A stretch of 64,000 nucleotides of DNA, from the NCBI RefSeq assembly GCF_900497805.2, contig NW_020954556.1, forward strand, positions 59,389,424 through 59,453,423, read 5' to 3'. Source of the stretch: Vombatus ursinus. Its lineage: Eukaryota > Chordata > Mammalia > Diprotodontia > Vombatidae. Shown in pieces: positions 21,255 through 32,779 of the stretch. Every line of letters begins with the position of its first letter. Positions within the stretch are counted from its first letter, which is position 1. The notes beneath the pieces are model-generated. The model did no database searches and had not been told where the DNA came from. It was given only the letters and a program-made list of their open reading frames with translations. Both the position numbers and the translations under genes were made by a program.

Positions 21255-22862
21255 GTGGACTTTTAAACAACTAATTTTTATTTTAAATCTAAACACTAAA
21301 TAAAATGGGTATTTTCATATATATGTATATATATAATATTATAATCAGAAAAAGAATGCACATGAAACTTCAGATCTTTGTTATGTGCAGCTTACTTTTC
21401 TTTTTGAGTATATAATATATTCAACCTGGATCTTTCAAAGCTATCCTTCTTGTCTGTAACTCTTTTTGGCTTTCCTTCTGTTCTCTTCTGTGTGGTTTTT
21501 TAAAAAAGATGTCTCAATGACCCTCTTTCCTTTTTTCACTTTTTTTTCTACCTTATTCTTGTTCTCTCTTCTCCCAACACTTCTTCTCCCTCGATTGGAA
21601 AAAAATAAAAAACAACAAAATCCTTCTAACAAGTATGTAGTTAACCAAAACAAATAATCTCACTTGGCCTGTCCAAAAATATGTCTCATTCTGCATCTTG
21701 AATACATCACCTCTAGCATCATCATCTGTCCTCTGAAATTGTAATTGGTCATTGCATTGACAAGGAATATCAAGTCTTTCACAGATACTTTTATTTTTTA
21801 AAGTTACTTTTATTTAAAAGGTAGTTATTGTATACATTATTCTCTTGTTTATGTTTCACTTTATTGCATCAGTTCATCCGAGTCTTCTCAGGTTTCTCTG
21901 AAATTCCATCTTTTGTTGTTTCTTAGAGCACTATAATATCCGTTACATTCACATACCGCAGTTTGTTTAGCTATTCCCCAACTGATGGGCATCCCCTTTG
22001 TTTCTAATTCTTTACTACTACTAAGAGCTGCTATAAATATTTTTATGAATATGGATTCTTTTTCTCTTTTTTTGATTTCCTTAGTATACTGTTATAGGTC
22101 TAGTACTGGTATTACTGGGTCAAAGAGTATGAACAGTTCAGTGACTTTCTGGGCACAATTCCAAATTGCTTTCTAGAATGACTGAACCAATTTACAGCTT
22201 TGTCAACATGGCACTAGTGTGACTGTTTTCCAAAAGCTTCTCCAACATTTTCCTCTTTTTTTGAAGTAATTTTTCCTAATCTAATGGGTAGGAGGTATAA
22301 AGTTAGAATTGCCTTCATTTTCATTTCTCCAGTTATTAGTGACTTGTGGTATTTTTTTTTTTGTATATTTGTTGATAGCTTAGATTTCTTTCTTTGAGAA
22401 CTGCTAATTATATTCTTTGATCATTTATCTGTTGGGGGATAGTTCTTGTTCTTATTCATTAGAATTACTTCTTTCTGTGAGGCAGCCAGGTAGTGAGTGC
22501 AGTGTATAGAGTGCTGGGCCTGGAATAAGGAAAATTGTGAGTTCAAATCCTGCCCCAAACACTTACCAGTTGTGTGACTCTGGTAAGTTGCTTAACCTCT
22601 GCTTGCCTTAGTTTCCTCATCTGTAAAATGGGGCTGATAATAGCACCTACCTTCTGGGGTTGTTGTAAGGATTGAATAAGATAATAATTTTAAAGTGTTT
22701 AGTACATTGCCTTAGTAAATGCTTTGTGTTAGCTATTATTATTGTTGTTCTATACCTTGGATATGAGACCTTTATTTGAGAAACTTGCTACAGCGATCAT
22801 TTCCCCTGTTTACATGTGTCCTTTCTAATTTTAACTGTATTATTATTATTATGCACAGTTTT
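21255..22862 (-). mobile_element. Old L1, ORF2 C-terminus and 3' region, interrupted by a SINE
   Basis: Antisense L1 landmarks: 'tagctattccccaactgatg', 'ggcatcccctttgtttctaa', 'agagctgctataaatatttt', 'attactgggtcaaagagtat', 'caattccaaattgctttcta', 'cttctccaacattttcctct', and after the SINE 'cttggatatgagacctttat' with 'gagaaacttgctacagcgat'. These reverse the ORF2 C-terminal blocks seen in sense at 17.7-18.6 kb. Confidence 0.75.
22478..22747 (+). mobile_element. Core-SINE inserted in L1
   Basis: Head 'tgaggcagccaggtagtg', B-box-like 'gagttcaaatcctgcc', 'tagtttcctcatctgtaaaa', 'ggggttgttgtaaggattga', and a MIR-type 3' end with an ATT tail. The L1 continues on both sides. Confidence 0.8.
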
Positions 22863-22864
22863 TT

Positions 22865-23125
22865 GCCAGTGGACTGTCATAGACAGGTTTCTGGGGGCCC
22901 ATCCTTGTGCTGTGGGGCAGAGGTAAAGCTGCAATCCCATGAATCCCTATCCGAGAACTGAAATGCTGGAGCGGGATGGTACAGTTTTGTCCTTTGCCTG
23001 TTTTCAAGGGTCTTCACTAGCATCAAAATTTGCTCCTAACTCATGAGTGAAAGAACAAACCCCACTCTGTTGTCCTCCACCCATAAGGAAGCCATATGAC
23101 CAATTAGCTGTTCTGAGAGACTGGG
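22865..23125. other. Unassigned short stretch
   Basis: Nothing recognisable; no coding signal. Confidence 0.4.
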
Positions 23126-23223
23126 GATTTAAGTTAATAAGCATTTATTAAGCACCTGCTGTGTGCCAGGCACTGTGCTGAGAGCTGGGGATATGCGGAG
23201 TCCTCAAGGAGTTCATAGTCTAA
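23126..23223 (-). mobile_element. L2 3' end
   Basis: 'gcatttattaagcacctgct', 'gtgtgccaggcactgtgctg', 'ctcaaggagttcatagtcta' is a well preserved antisense L2 terminus. Confidence 0.8.
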
Positions 23224-23430
23224 CAGGGGAGAGGGAACCTGTGGCCTCAGGCCACGTGTGGCCCTCTAGGTCCTCAAGTGCCACCCTTTTACTGAATCCA
23301 AACTTCGCAGAACAAATCCCCTTAATAAAAGGATTTGTTCTGTAAAACTTAGACTCAGTGAAAAGGTTTTATCCAAGAACCTCGAAGGCCACATGTGACC
23401 TCCCTGGAGGCCCCAGGTTCTCCACCCCTG
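23224..23430. mobile_element. hAT-type hairpin MITE
   Basis: The ends are inverted: the left 'gagggaacctgtggcctc' and the reverse complement of the right 'caggggtggagaacctgg' align. Both arms carry 'ggccacgtgtgg'/'ccacatgtga' blocks, and the centre folds on GAACAAATCC / GGATTTGTTC. This long hairpin layout, with a CAGGGG terminus, is typical of nonautonomous hAT elements. No transposase and no convincing 8-bp target duplication. Confidence 0.75.
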
Positions 23431-24780
23431 CCCTGGATCCTTCTTTGTTTTACCCTTTTCTGTGTTCCTCTAGGCTGACCCTTTCTGTTCATATTTTGGA
23501 GCCACGTCAGCTCCTTTCTTTCACCTTTGGGTATGGGGGAGAATATAGGGTGGTACTTTAGGAAGAGATTGGGGCAGAAGCAGGAGGATGAGGCAATCGG
23601 TCACTAAGGCTTTATGGACGCTGCCCCTGCCCCCATCCCTGACCATGTGCGCCATCGCTCCGGGTTGGGCCGTAGGAGACTCCGAGAAGAAGGAAGAGAC
23701 GTGGGCCTCTATTTGTGGTCACTTATTGTCAGTGCTGGGTGCTAAAACAAGCAGGATTTGCATACGCTTCTTTTTCAGGAGGAGTCCCTGTGCGTGGCAA
23801 ACTATGACTCTTTTGTCCTTTGTCAAACGCAGCGGTTGGACAAGACCACTGAGATCCCTTCTAGTTCTGCCATTCCACCTATTTTGTTATTATGTCTTCT
23901 TTAAATAAACAAACAAGTCCCTTCCACTCAGAGAGGAGGGACGGGTGAAAAAGAGGTCATTCTGGAAAGTCATCATGGGGAGTCTGAAGAGTAGGAGGCT
24001 TCCCCGAGGTCTGCCAGGCAGGCTCACAAAGGAGAGGCTTTGTGTGTGTCCAGGAGTCGACACCTGCCACCCTAATGAGGCTGCTTCTCCCTTTCTTGCT
24101 TCTGTTGGAGGCAGCTGAGCCCGAAGAGTTGCAGGTGTTGGGTAGCAAAGGTATCATTATGAAAGCCTCACTTGTAATGTGATGAGTCAGCCTGGGGGTG
24201 GTGGTTATGGGAGAGGGGGGAGGGAGGCAGTGGGTACATAATTGATGTAGGTGTCAGGGGGTTTGCTTAATAGCCCTCCTGGGTGCAGAGAGGAGATGGT
24301 GTCCTGGCCACTCACCCCCACACAAAGAGGACAATGCTCTTCGAGTGGGAGAGATTTCCTTCCTGGGAAAGGAGCTGGAAGGCACGCTGCTTTTGTAGGG
24401 TCAACTTGTCTGGATTGATAAGCTCCACTCACCCCACTCCCATCCCGTCCCCACCTTGAAGGCCCAGTTTCTTGTCTGTGTATACCTAGCAGAGCACAGT
24501 CAAAATGAGGAGTGTCCTCTGTGTATGGGGGCAGAGGTAATCTTCCCTAAGTACAAATGGAATTTAGAGAACAGGGATGCATGAGGAGGACACACCATAT
24601 AATACTTTGACCTTCTACTGGAAACAAATTCAAGTGAAAGCCTCCACCTGGTGCTTGGGAAAGAATACCGGCTGGAGTTTCTCAGACTCCTCTGAGGTGT
24701 CAAGCAAAGGCGAATGGTGGAAGGAGGAATCTTGGAGCCAAGGAATGGAGGGAGACTTTGGTCTGGCCTCTACAGCCTGC
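23431..24780. other. GC-richer, largely repeat-free stretch
   Basis: Apart from a weak MIR-type tail near 23833-23880, I recognise no repeat across about 1.3 kb. Several short frames exist on both strands, but none shows a domain or a credible exon structure. The lack of repeats in such a repeat-dense window makes it the likeliest place for unique or regulatory sequence. Confidence 0.4.
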
Positions 24781-24784
24781 CACC

Positions 24785-25275
24785 ATCCCACCTTTCCAGC
24801 CTTTTCTCATATTACTCTCTTCAGTACTCTGTATAATAAAATCCAAGTACTTTCTTTTTCAGTCAGTCAGTCAACATTTCTTGAGCACCTACTATGTGCG
24901 TGTACCCTGACCTTTCCTGCCTGAGCTTTTGCAATTCCTTTCCCCAGCCAAGTTCATGAATTGAATTGCTACCCCTATTTTAAAACCCAGCTTGTGACCT
25001 CAGACACTTGACATTTACTAGCAGTGTGACCCTGGGGTCATTTAACCCCAGTCACCTCACAAAAAAACAAAACAAAACAAAAACCCACCTTGGATGCTGC
25101 CTACTCTGAGAAGCCTCCCCTGATCCTCCTTGATCACAATGGTCTTGCGCCTTGTACTTCACAAAGTACTTCATTTGCACCTCTCTCAAGCACTTAAGTA
25201 ATATTGTACTTTATTGTTATCTTTCTGTCTTATCACCCAACTAGACTGTGAGTATTGTGAGGTTGGGGTTCATAA
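24785..25275 (+). mobile_element. L2 LINE 3' region, interrupted
   Basis: 'tttccagccttttctcatat', 'gagcttttgcaattcctttc', 'gagaagcctcccctgatcct', 'cttcatttgcacctctctca', 'ccaactagactgtgagtatt' follow sense L2 3' UTR order. A short antisense L2 end (24862-24900) and a SINE (about 24992-25085) interrupt it. Confidence 0.7.
24992..25085 (+). mobile_element. Short SINE with A-rich tail
   Basis: 'gtgacctcagacacttgaca', 'gtgtgaccctggggtcattt', 'aaccccagtcacctcac' then an (A)nC tail. Near-identical flanks AAAACCCAGCTT and AAAACCCACCTT on either side look like a target-site duplication with one mismatch. The head is truncated. Confidence 0.7.
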
Positions 25276-25454
25276 GATTTCTTTCTGGAAGGGGCCTTAG
25301 AGATTGATCAGTCTGGCCCATTTGTTACAATTGTAATGAGATTTATTGGTGCCTCTTGTTTTTATGTCACTGTCAATACTGAGTATACTACCTGTCAGCT
25401 CCTGGAATTAAACTCTTCATAGAAAAAACATTTAAGCAAAAACAGCTGGTCCAG

Positions 25455-25666
25455 CAGGGGTTCTTCACCTGGGGTCCACAGTCCCCTTAAGGAGGAGTCC
25501 ATGAACTTGGGTGGGAAAATTAACATCTTTATTTCAATCTGGTTTGTTCTTTTGCCGCCCTAGTATTATTTTATTCAATTAAAAAACCCTAATTCCAAGA
25601 AGGGGTTCATAAGTTCGTGCAGACTGCCAAAGGAGACCATCATCCAAAAGAGGTTAAGAAGCAGCA
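25455..25666 (+). mobile_element. hAT-like MITE (second copy)
   Basis: Starts 'caggggttcttcacctgggg' and ends '...aaaagaggttaagaagcagcag', inverted termini of the family also seen at 3.72 and 48.44 kb. Internally 'gaaggggttcataagttcg' and 'cagactgccaaaggagacc'. Nonautonomous. Confidence 0.75.
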
Positions 25667-25734
25667 GTGTTGACTAAGCCTGACCATGAATGCAGTATCC
25701 TGTCTTCCTAATCCCTTACTTCTCTGCCAGGATG

Positions 25735-26001
25735 AGGGACCTTCATTTTACAGATATGGAGACTAGGTTCAGGGAGATCGTGTCTTGCCCATGGTCACAT
25801 AGACCCTCTTTTTAAAAAAAAAGTTATAACTTTTGTATTTTCCCCAGTCTGAGCATAGTGGTCTGTACATAGTAATTGCTTAAAAAATGTTTGGTGAAAG
25901 AATGGCTCCGTCGCATGGAAGCCAGAAAACCTTAAACCTGGAGAAGTGTTCTGCACATAGCAACATGTTGCTTAATCGATGTTGGTTGAATTGAATTGAA
26001 T
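25735..26001. mobile_element. MIR fragment followed by two L2 3' ends
   Basis: An antisense MIR piece ('cattttacagatatggagac', 'cttgcccatggtcacataga') at 25735-25805 is followed by sense L2 termini at 25840-25905 ('acatagtaattgcttaaaaa') and 25948-26001 ('cacatagcaacatgttgctt'). Confidence 0.55.
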
Positions 26002-26282
26002 GGGTTATTGCCATCTCTGTTCCAAAGTAAGAAGTTGCAACAGCAGAAGGACTCTTGGATCACGTCCACAGCACTCTTGCCCGGCATCGGGAGTGGAATG
26101 GAGCCACACACACACACACAGAGTTTTTTTGATTATAGCAAACTGTTTTAATTGTTGAACCCAACTGTAGGTGCTGATGGTATGCTCTTTCTCTAGCCCT
26201 CCATCCTCTGAGACAAGAGGGAAAACTGGAAATTTGTCCAGGCTGACAGTTTTTTAAAAGTTAATAGTTAATTATTAAAAGA

Positions 26283-28235
26283 TCATTCGTTTGCTGGCTC
26301 CCTTGAGTGCAGCTGTCCCCTCAGGCTGTGTCCTGGGCCCTCTTCTATCCTCTTTGCACTATTTCTTTCGGTAATCACGTCCATTCTCCTGGGTGCAATT
26401 ATCATCTTCCTACAGATGGCTCCCAAATCCATATATCCAGACCTGCTCTTTCCGCTGAGCTCTGTTCCCACACATCCAACAGCTTGCTGGTCATCTCCGT
26501 CTATCTGTCCTTGGGGAACTTCCAATTCACTTGTCCTTGAACTGAAGCAATCATTTTTGCCCATAAACCTGACCCTCCTCCAAACTTCCCTATTTTTCCC
26601 CCATTATCTTCCCACTTACTAAGATTTAAAATCTTGGAGTTAACTTCTTGCCCCTCCTACATACACATGGGGTCCCCAAAGTTTTAGGGAAGTTTTAAAC
26701 TATTTTTTTTAGTTTTAAACTATTAATGCTTAAAATGAAGTCTTCAAAGTTTTGATGCAGTTTTAAACATGCTTAAAGCTGCCACAAGACTTTGGGGACC
26801 CCAAAGGTCCTGTTGAATTGATCACATCTGTTCCCTTCTTCCCACTTACATGCCCCCTCCTTTCCCTTAGTTTCAAACCTTCCTCACTACTTTGAGAACT
26901 GTTGCTATACATAATTTCCAATTTCCATTTCAGTAGACCATGCATTGTATGTGGTCTTTTAATGAACAAAACCAGGGTTGGGGAAAATTGCCCCATGTGG
27001 ATATATATGTATGTTAGCGCTGCATTCCCTTTGAATTCTAAGAAGTGTAGGCTAGGTCAATCATAAAGTTCTGGCGACGAGAATTTCAGGTTTTACTTTT
27101 CTAAGACAGTAGTATGTATTGTTTTTAGTTTCTCCAGTGTTGTATGTACTTGTATAAATGTGAATAGAATTAATACTACAGATAAAGAAATTGCAATTTT
27201 GTGAAAAGTGATTCTGAGTTGGTGTACAGACAGTTGGATATTAAAAAGGATCAGAATTTTAAATTTAAAATATAGCCTCCTAATTGGTCTCCTGTCCTCC
27301 ATTCTCATCTTTCCCCTCTTCAACCCATTTTATACCCAGCTACCAAAATAATCTCCTGAAGGTTCATGTCTCAACATACTTCAAAACTTTTAGTGGCTTC
27401 CTTTTGTTTATGGGATAAAGTAAAACTTCCTTCGCATGATTTTCTTCAATTTAGTCTCAGCTTATCTTTCCAGCCTTAGATAACACTATTTATTCCCCTT
27501 TCACGCTCTCTGTGCTCCAGCGAAACTAGGGCTCTGTGCCCTCCAGCCTCTTCCTTTAGGATACTTCTCCTCCTTCTTGCTTGGAATGCCCTTCTTCCTC
27601 ATTTCTATATGGTGAATCTTGTTCTTCTAATAAAGCTTATCTCAGGTGCCACCCCTTTGAGCCTTCCAGCTGGAAATGCTTTTTCCCTTCCCATATTTTC
27701 CTAATATATTTTGTCTAGTTCTCTCCTTTGTCTCCAATCAGATCCCACCTTGTATTATATTTATTTGTGAACTTATCATATGGTTTGTTTCCATTTTTGT
27801 TTTTGTATCCCTAGTATTGGGTGCAAAGCTTAACTCAATTGGATATGAATAATTATACATTTGCCACCTTTTCATAAAGAAGTCAGTCAAAAAACATTTG
27901 TTAAGTACCTACTTAGTGCCAGGCACTTTGTTCCAAAAGTGAAACATTACATGTTATGCTCCAAAACTCCAGTGGCTCTGTGATCTCATTGATATAGGTA
28001 CTGTATTTTCTCCTGTCATGCAGATTGCAGCTCATCCTTGAGATCTGCATATCCTGTGTGGCTTGTCCATATCTTCCCATAAGTTTGCCAGAGGGCATCC
28101 ATGCAGTTCTCTTCACTGTGTGAGGATATTGTGAGCCCCTTGAGGGTAAGGGCTGTCTTTTACCTTTCTTTGTACTCCCAGCACTTAGAGAAGTGCTGAG
28201 CACATAGTAGGTATTTATTGACTAATTGATTGACC
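26283..28235 (+). mobile_element. L2 LINE, ORF2 to 3' end, with insertions
   Basis: Sense L2 landmarks run through the block: 'gtgtcctgggccctcttcta', 'tcatcttcctacagatggct', 'ccaaatccatatatccagac', 'tcctaattggtctcctgtcc', 'ctacatttagtctcagctt'-like text near 27450, 'cttggaatgcccttcttcct', and the 3' end 'gtgagccccttgagggtaag' ... 'cacatagtaggtatttattg'. A DNA MITE lies at 26669-26802 and an antisense L2 end near 27885-27930. Part of 27940-28110 is unassigned. Confidence 0.7.
26669..26802. mobile_element. Small TIR element (MITE) inside L2
   Basis: Perfect 14-base terminal inverted repeats: GGGGTCCCCAAAGT at the left and its reverse complement at the right. Similarity continues about 30 bp inward with mismatches. 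The middle repeats 'agttttaaactat'. No ORF. The surrounding L2 is continuous, so it is an insertion. Mariner-like or hAT-like origin cannot be settled, as no clear target duplication is visible. Confidence 0.7.
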
Positions 28236-28606
28236 TGTGGAGCATGCTAGCTTTCCTTCTTGCTCTGTGACCAGCCCATCTTTTTCATTCTTCATTTCTT
28301 TGACAAAATCCTTCATACCTCTCATCCTGCACTATTTCTTGTCTGTAATATATTACAGATGGCTCATATCAGCTGGGTGCGGTTCCACTGTCCTCTGTCT
28401 GTATGTGCCTCAACTTCAGTTATTTGGAGACTGGAGTGGGCCATCCAGCATAACCAGAAGGATATTGGTGTAAAAAATATAACAGTTCGTTTCAGGGAGA
28501 AACTTGAGTTCATTACAAAGTCTTTGCAATTTCCTGAAGGCAATCCAGATTACTCTGTTTCTCCTTTTCAGTTCTTGACTCAGCCATTTGCTGTGACTGT
28601 TCAAGA

Positions 28607-29079
28607 TTCTCTCTCTCTCTTTCCTGTCCCTCCTCTTTTTCCTCTTCTGTTCTTCCTTCTCTCTCTCTCTCCCTCCCTTCCCTTTCTCTCCTCTCCTCTC
28701 TATTCTCTTTCATCTCCCTCCTCTCTCTTTCCCCCTTCTGTCCCTCCCTCTCTTTCCTCTGCCTATGTCTCTGTCTCTCTCCCTCTCTCCTATTTCTTCC
28801 TTCCTCTCTCCTACTTTCCCTCCTTCTCTCCCTGTCTCTCCTCATTCCTCTTCCTCCTTATCTTTCTTTCTCTTTTTCTCCCTTCTGCTCTCCTTTCTTC
28901 TCTGTCTCCCTCTGTCTCTCTCCCTCCCTCTCCTCTCTCCCTCCTTCTGTCTCTTTACTCCTTCTATCCCTCCCCTCTCCTCCCCCCTCTCTGTCTCTGT
29001 CTCTGTCTCTCTGTCTCTGTCTGTCTCTCTGTCCCTCTCTGTCCCTCTCCTTTCCTTCCCCTACCCTCCTACTCTCTTG
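28607..29079 (+). repeat. Long polypyrimidine (CT-rich) tract
   Basis: About 470 bases almost entirely C and T, with scattered single G or A. The 280-residue plus-strand frame, the 123-residue plus-strand frame and the 110-residue minus-strand Arg/Glu frame through here are low-complexity artefacts. Confidence 0.95.
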
Positions 29080-29139
29080 CCTATTTATTGTCTAATGGAT
29101 GAGTATAGGATATCTATTAACTATATCAGGGTCTAGGCA

Positions 29140-31520
29140 GTAAGTGTTCATCAGCCACTTGGTTTCTCTTTGTGGGTGGTTAAGTCAAACTCTTTTGAAC
29201 TGATTATTGATCATGGATCTCATTTAGGAGGTTGTGCAGTATTTTAGTGCTTGATGGAATTAGCATAATGCTATCCATGAATAGGAGCCCCTGGAAGACC
29301 TCACTTCTATGGAATATCCCTTTTTGATTTAGACTCTGTACTGTCTCTCCTCCATGAAAGATGTGAATTCCTTTGGCAAGCATATGTCTCCCTGCTTTGC
29401 ACCTTGAGTGATATTATTAATCAGAAAGTCATTAAACAACATTACCTCTGTTGTTATATGTGTCAAGAAATCTTGTATAATTTTGACGTGTGCATGGGAA
29501 ATATGTTGCTGGAAGAAAAGTCTTCAAGGTGACCTTTTTTTCTACCAAATCAAATATATTTATAGTGATCAAACAATAAGCACAGAGGGATATTGTACTG
29601 TCTATATCTTTCAGTCCAGTGAGTGATGATAAATACATGGTTTGTGGTAGAATATTACTTTTAAAAGCCCTTATAATGGCCCCATCAAGTATGTCCTTAG
29701 TGTATGTGTAGATGATTCCCATAAAAAGTTTTTTTAATAGATGGGAAAAAAGGAAAATTGATCAACAGTTATGAATGTTCTTTTAATTTTTTGGTAATAA
29801 TATCTGTAACTTTTTTTCACCTTTTAAAGGCATCTCTCCTTCCTTCAAATACCTTTAAAACTGACCCCCCAACAGTCTTAAAGTTGTGTTGCCCCTAGCA
29901 TGGAACACTTTTATATTATACTTAATCAAATAAATAAGGTGCTTGTCCCATCTTTGTTTTCTTTAGTTTGATTAAAAAAAATTAGAGTATATATGGGGTG
30001 GCTTTATGGTGAAAAGAATTTGTTATAAAATTTTTTGTTTATTCCCTTCATTTTTCATCTACTTGTTGCAATTTCATCCTGAAATTTTCCAGGGTTATTT
30101 TACTTAGTTGCATCTTTTGCCAAGCTTTCATTTAGTTTATTTTTCCTTTTGTCTTTTCTCACTGTTTTATGAAGAAATGTTACTCATAATCTTCCATCAT
30201 CCTTCTCTGTGGTATTCAAAAAATGAGTTTATATTTTAAAGCTTTTACTGCCGTATCTCTGGTTGGCAAGTACATAAAGAGTTTTCTGACTAAGGTGCCT
30301 TGGGGGATCATTTGGTCTTCTCATGAAGGCCATTGATTGACATCAGTTAAATGTCTATGAAATTGTTATAATTGATGTTGATGTCCCTTCCTCCATTCAT
30401 TTCCCATCTTTTGGTATCAATAATTTATTTAAGTGGGTTAGGTTGGAGTTATTTTAATAGCATTAAGTTTCTTATTTTCATTTTGCATTGCTTGATATTT
30501 GCCCTAACAAGGTTGATGCTCTGACTTTATAAGGATATTGATTCAGAATGACTCCCAAGTCAGTAATGAGTCATTTTCTGACTATTAAACATAATCACCA
30601 TTATTTTTTGTGATTTTATTTGGTCTTTGTCATGTCTAGTGTTGCCGAGTTCTCAAAGAAAGTATTTATCATGTATAGGCATGAGTCTTCTGTGCAGTGT
30701 ACATGTTGATAGGACTCTTCCATATCTTACTTCAGGACCATGCTTTTCAACATATTTGTTACCATCATTGCCTATTCCCACCTTGTGTTCAAAGTCTATA
30801 TTGAGCTAATACAAAGAGTAGCTAGGTGACATAGTGGATAAGAGTGCTAGATTTGGACTTAAGAAGATCTGGGTTTATATTATGCCTCAGGTACTTACTA
30901 ACTCTGAGAACCTGGCTAAGTTAGTTAACCTGTGTCTGCCTCAGTTTCCTTATCTGTAAAATTGGGATAATAATAGCATCTACTTCACTCTACCTTTTGT
31001 GAAGACTGAACGAGATAATATATGTAGAGTGCTTTGCAAACCTCAGCATACTATACAAATGATAATTATTGCTATACTTATTGTTAATAATAATACTAAT
31101 TATTATTATCTTATCAAGTTCTTCTTAGAATGTCTCTAATGAATCATTCTCTGTAACCAGTATTGGTGCATAAACCACAATGATTTTATGGTGGTCTTTT
31201 TAACAGATAGTTATCATGAGCAATGCATTATAGGATGGCCAGATGTCCCATGAAATTATGATTCTTATTGTCCTTGGACACATGATAATACCAACTCTGC
31301 CAACTCCTTGATTTGCCTCTTCAGAGAGAACCTGTGATATACTTTCCATTTAGCTTCAATTTCTTTTTTTTTTGTCTTTTGTTTTCATTTTCTTTTTCAA
31401 GAATGTCAAGATAGATATGATTCATTTCCTCTATTACTATGCCCATTTGATGGTCATTGGGCAAGAATCTCACATTTAGAATACCAAGAGCTAGTTAAGT
31501 TAATATTTATTGATGATTTA
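29140..31520 (-). mobile_element. RTE-clade LINE, ORF2 remnant
   Basis: On the minus strand near 29340-29420 the translation reads LFNDFLINNITQGAKQGDICLPKEFTSFMEE, the RTE block LF.DPL.I..GVRQGDTISPKLFTA.LEE. Just upstream a 96-residue frame contains GIIYTYTKDILDGAI and CAYCLITINIFDLVE, the decayed RTE 'C..FIDYEKAFDSVE' block. Near 30500 SINLVRANIK resembles SDHRLVRAKI of the endonuclease. Both termini are indistinct. A SINE is inserted at 30816-31095. Confidence 0.7.
30816..31095 (+). mobile_element. Core-SINE inserted in RTE
   Basis: 'gtagctaggtgacatagtgg', 'ctgtgtctgcctcagtttcc', 'ttatctgtaaaattgggata', 'gtgctttgcaaacctcagca' then an ATT tail. Full length and moderately diverged. Confidence 0.85.
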
Positions 31521-31634
31521 GAAATAGTGATTCTTAGCACACTCAGCTTTCTCTTCCACCCCTTTGCCAACTTTAAGGCAGAATAAAAAGGTAATTACAC
31601 TAGATTTAAGGCCATTTTTTTTTTGTATCATGTG

Positions 31635-32560
31635 TAGTCATGGCTAGTCCCAGTTGGCCACAGAATAACAGAATGTGAGTTAGCAGGGACTTCAATGCCA
31701 TCAGTAGACCAACTCTCACATAAAATAAATCTCCACTGTAATATAACCAACAAGAGGTTATCTCACCTCTGCTTGAAGATCTCCAAGGAGGAGCAACCCA
31801 CCCCCTAAGCCATCCCATTCAGCTTTTTTTCAGCTCTCATTTAGGAAGTTTGTTGTTGTTTTTCCTGACATCAAACCTAAATGGGACTCTTTGGAACCCT
31901 TCTTCCTACTTCTGCTTTCTGAGGCCAAACAGAACAAATGTCATTGCTCCCCTGTATGGGTGCCTTTTATATAGTTGAAAACAGGTGCCATGTTTTCCCT
32001 GGGTTTTCATTTCCCCAAGCTGAATGTGCCCCATTTCTTCAACCAATCTCCCTGTGTCTTAGAATCAAGACCTTCCCCACCCTAGTGGCCCTTCTCTAGA
32101 CACTCTTTAACTTTTCAATAGCTTTCTTAAATTGCTGCACTCAGAACTGAATACCACATTCCTAATGAAGTCTTACAAGGGCAGAATACAGTAGGACTAT
32201 CACCCTCAATTCCTGGAAGCTGGGAACCTCTTAATGTAGACCAGGTTTGTATTGTTTTTCTGGCTACCATATCTGACTTATATGGAGCTCATAGCTCACT
32301 AAAACCTCCAGATATTTTTCAGAGCAATTGCTGTGTATTCATGCCTCTTCGACCTTATGTTTTTGAAGTTGATTTGTGTGTGTGTATGTGTGTCTGAGGA
32401 CAAGATTTTATATTTTATTTCATCTTATTGGATTTATCCCAATGTTCAAGCCTGTCAAAATCCCTTTGGATCCTGATTGTCATCCAGCCTATTAGGGATG
32501 ATCCTCTCTGTATTTAATTAGCTTAGTACTTAGGAAGTAGACATAGGCTATTACTGGGAC
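31635..32560 (-). mobile_element. L3/CR1 LINE 3' region
   Basis: Antisense L3 in order: 'ctctgcttgaagatctccaa', 'aagccatcccattcagcttt', 'ttcctgacatcaaacctaaa', 'agtggcccttctctagacac', 'ctgcactcagaactgaatac', 'tggctaccatatctgactta', 'ccaatgttcaagcctgtcaa'. It starts at the 3' terminus and runs about 900 bp into ORF2. Confidence 0.85.
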
Positions 32561-32679
32561 CATACTTGAAGTTTATCCAGCATGGCAGAACCTGCCTGAG
32601 GTTGATATACTGGTCTAGCCTTCAAGAACCCAAGTACAGTTCTGTGCTATCATGGGTCAGTAAATAATCATTTGCCAGT

Positions 32680-32752
32680 TTCTTGGCTATTAAATGAACT
32701 TGGGCAAAATGACTTCTGAGGTCCCTTCTAGGCCCATGTGATCTATTATCTT
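32680..32752 (+). mobile_element. MIR-type SINE tail
   Basis: 'aaaatgacttctgaggtccc', 'ttctaggcccatgtgatc' is the 3' variant tail. The rest of the SINE is not evident. Confidence 0.45.
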
Positions 32753-32779
32753 AAGTTGCTTACCCTTCCTTTCATCTCC

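Noticed and set aside
24170-24200. TGAGTCA near 24184 as an AP-1/NF-E2 type site
   Set aside because: A 7-base motif is expected by chance several times in 64 kb; no supporting cluster or conservation data.
28260-29102. 280-residue plus-strand open frame, the longest in the window
   Set aside because: Two thirds is Ser/Leu/Pro repeat from the CT tract; the rest crosses unassigned L2-adjacent DNA. No domain, no gene context.
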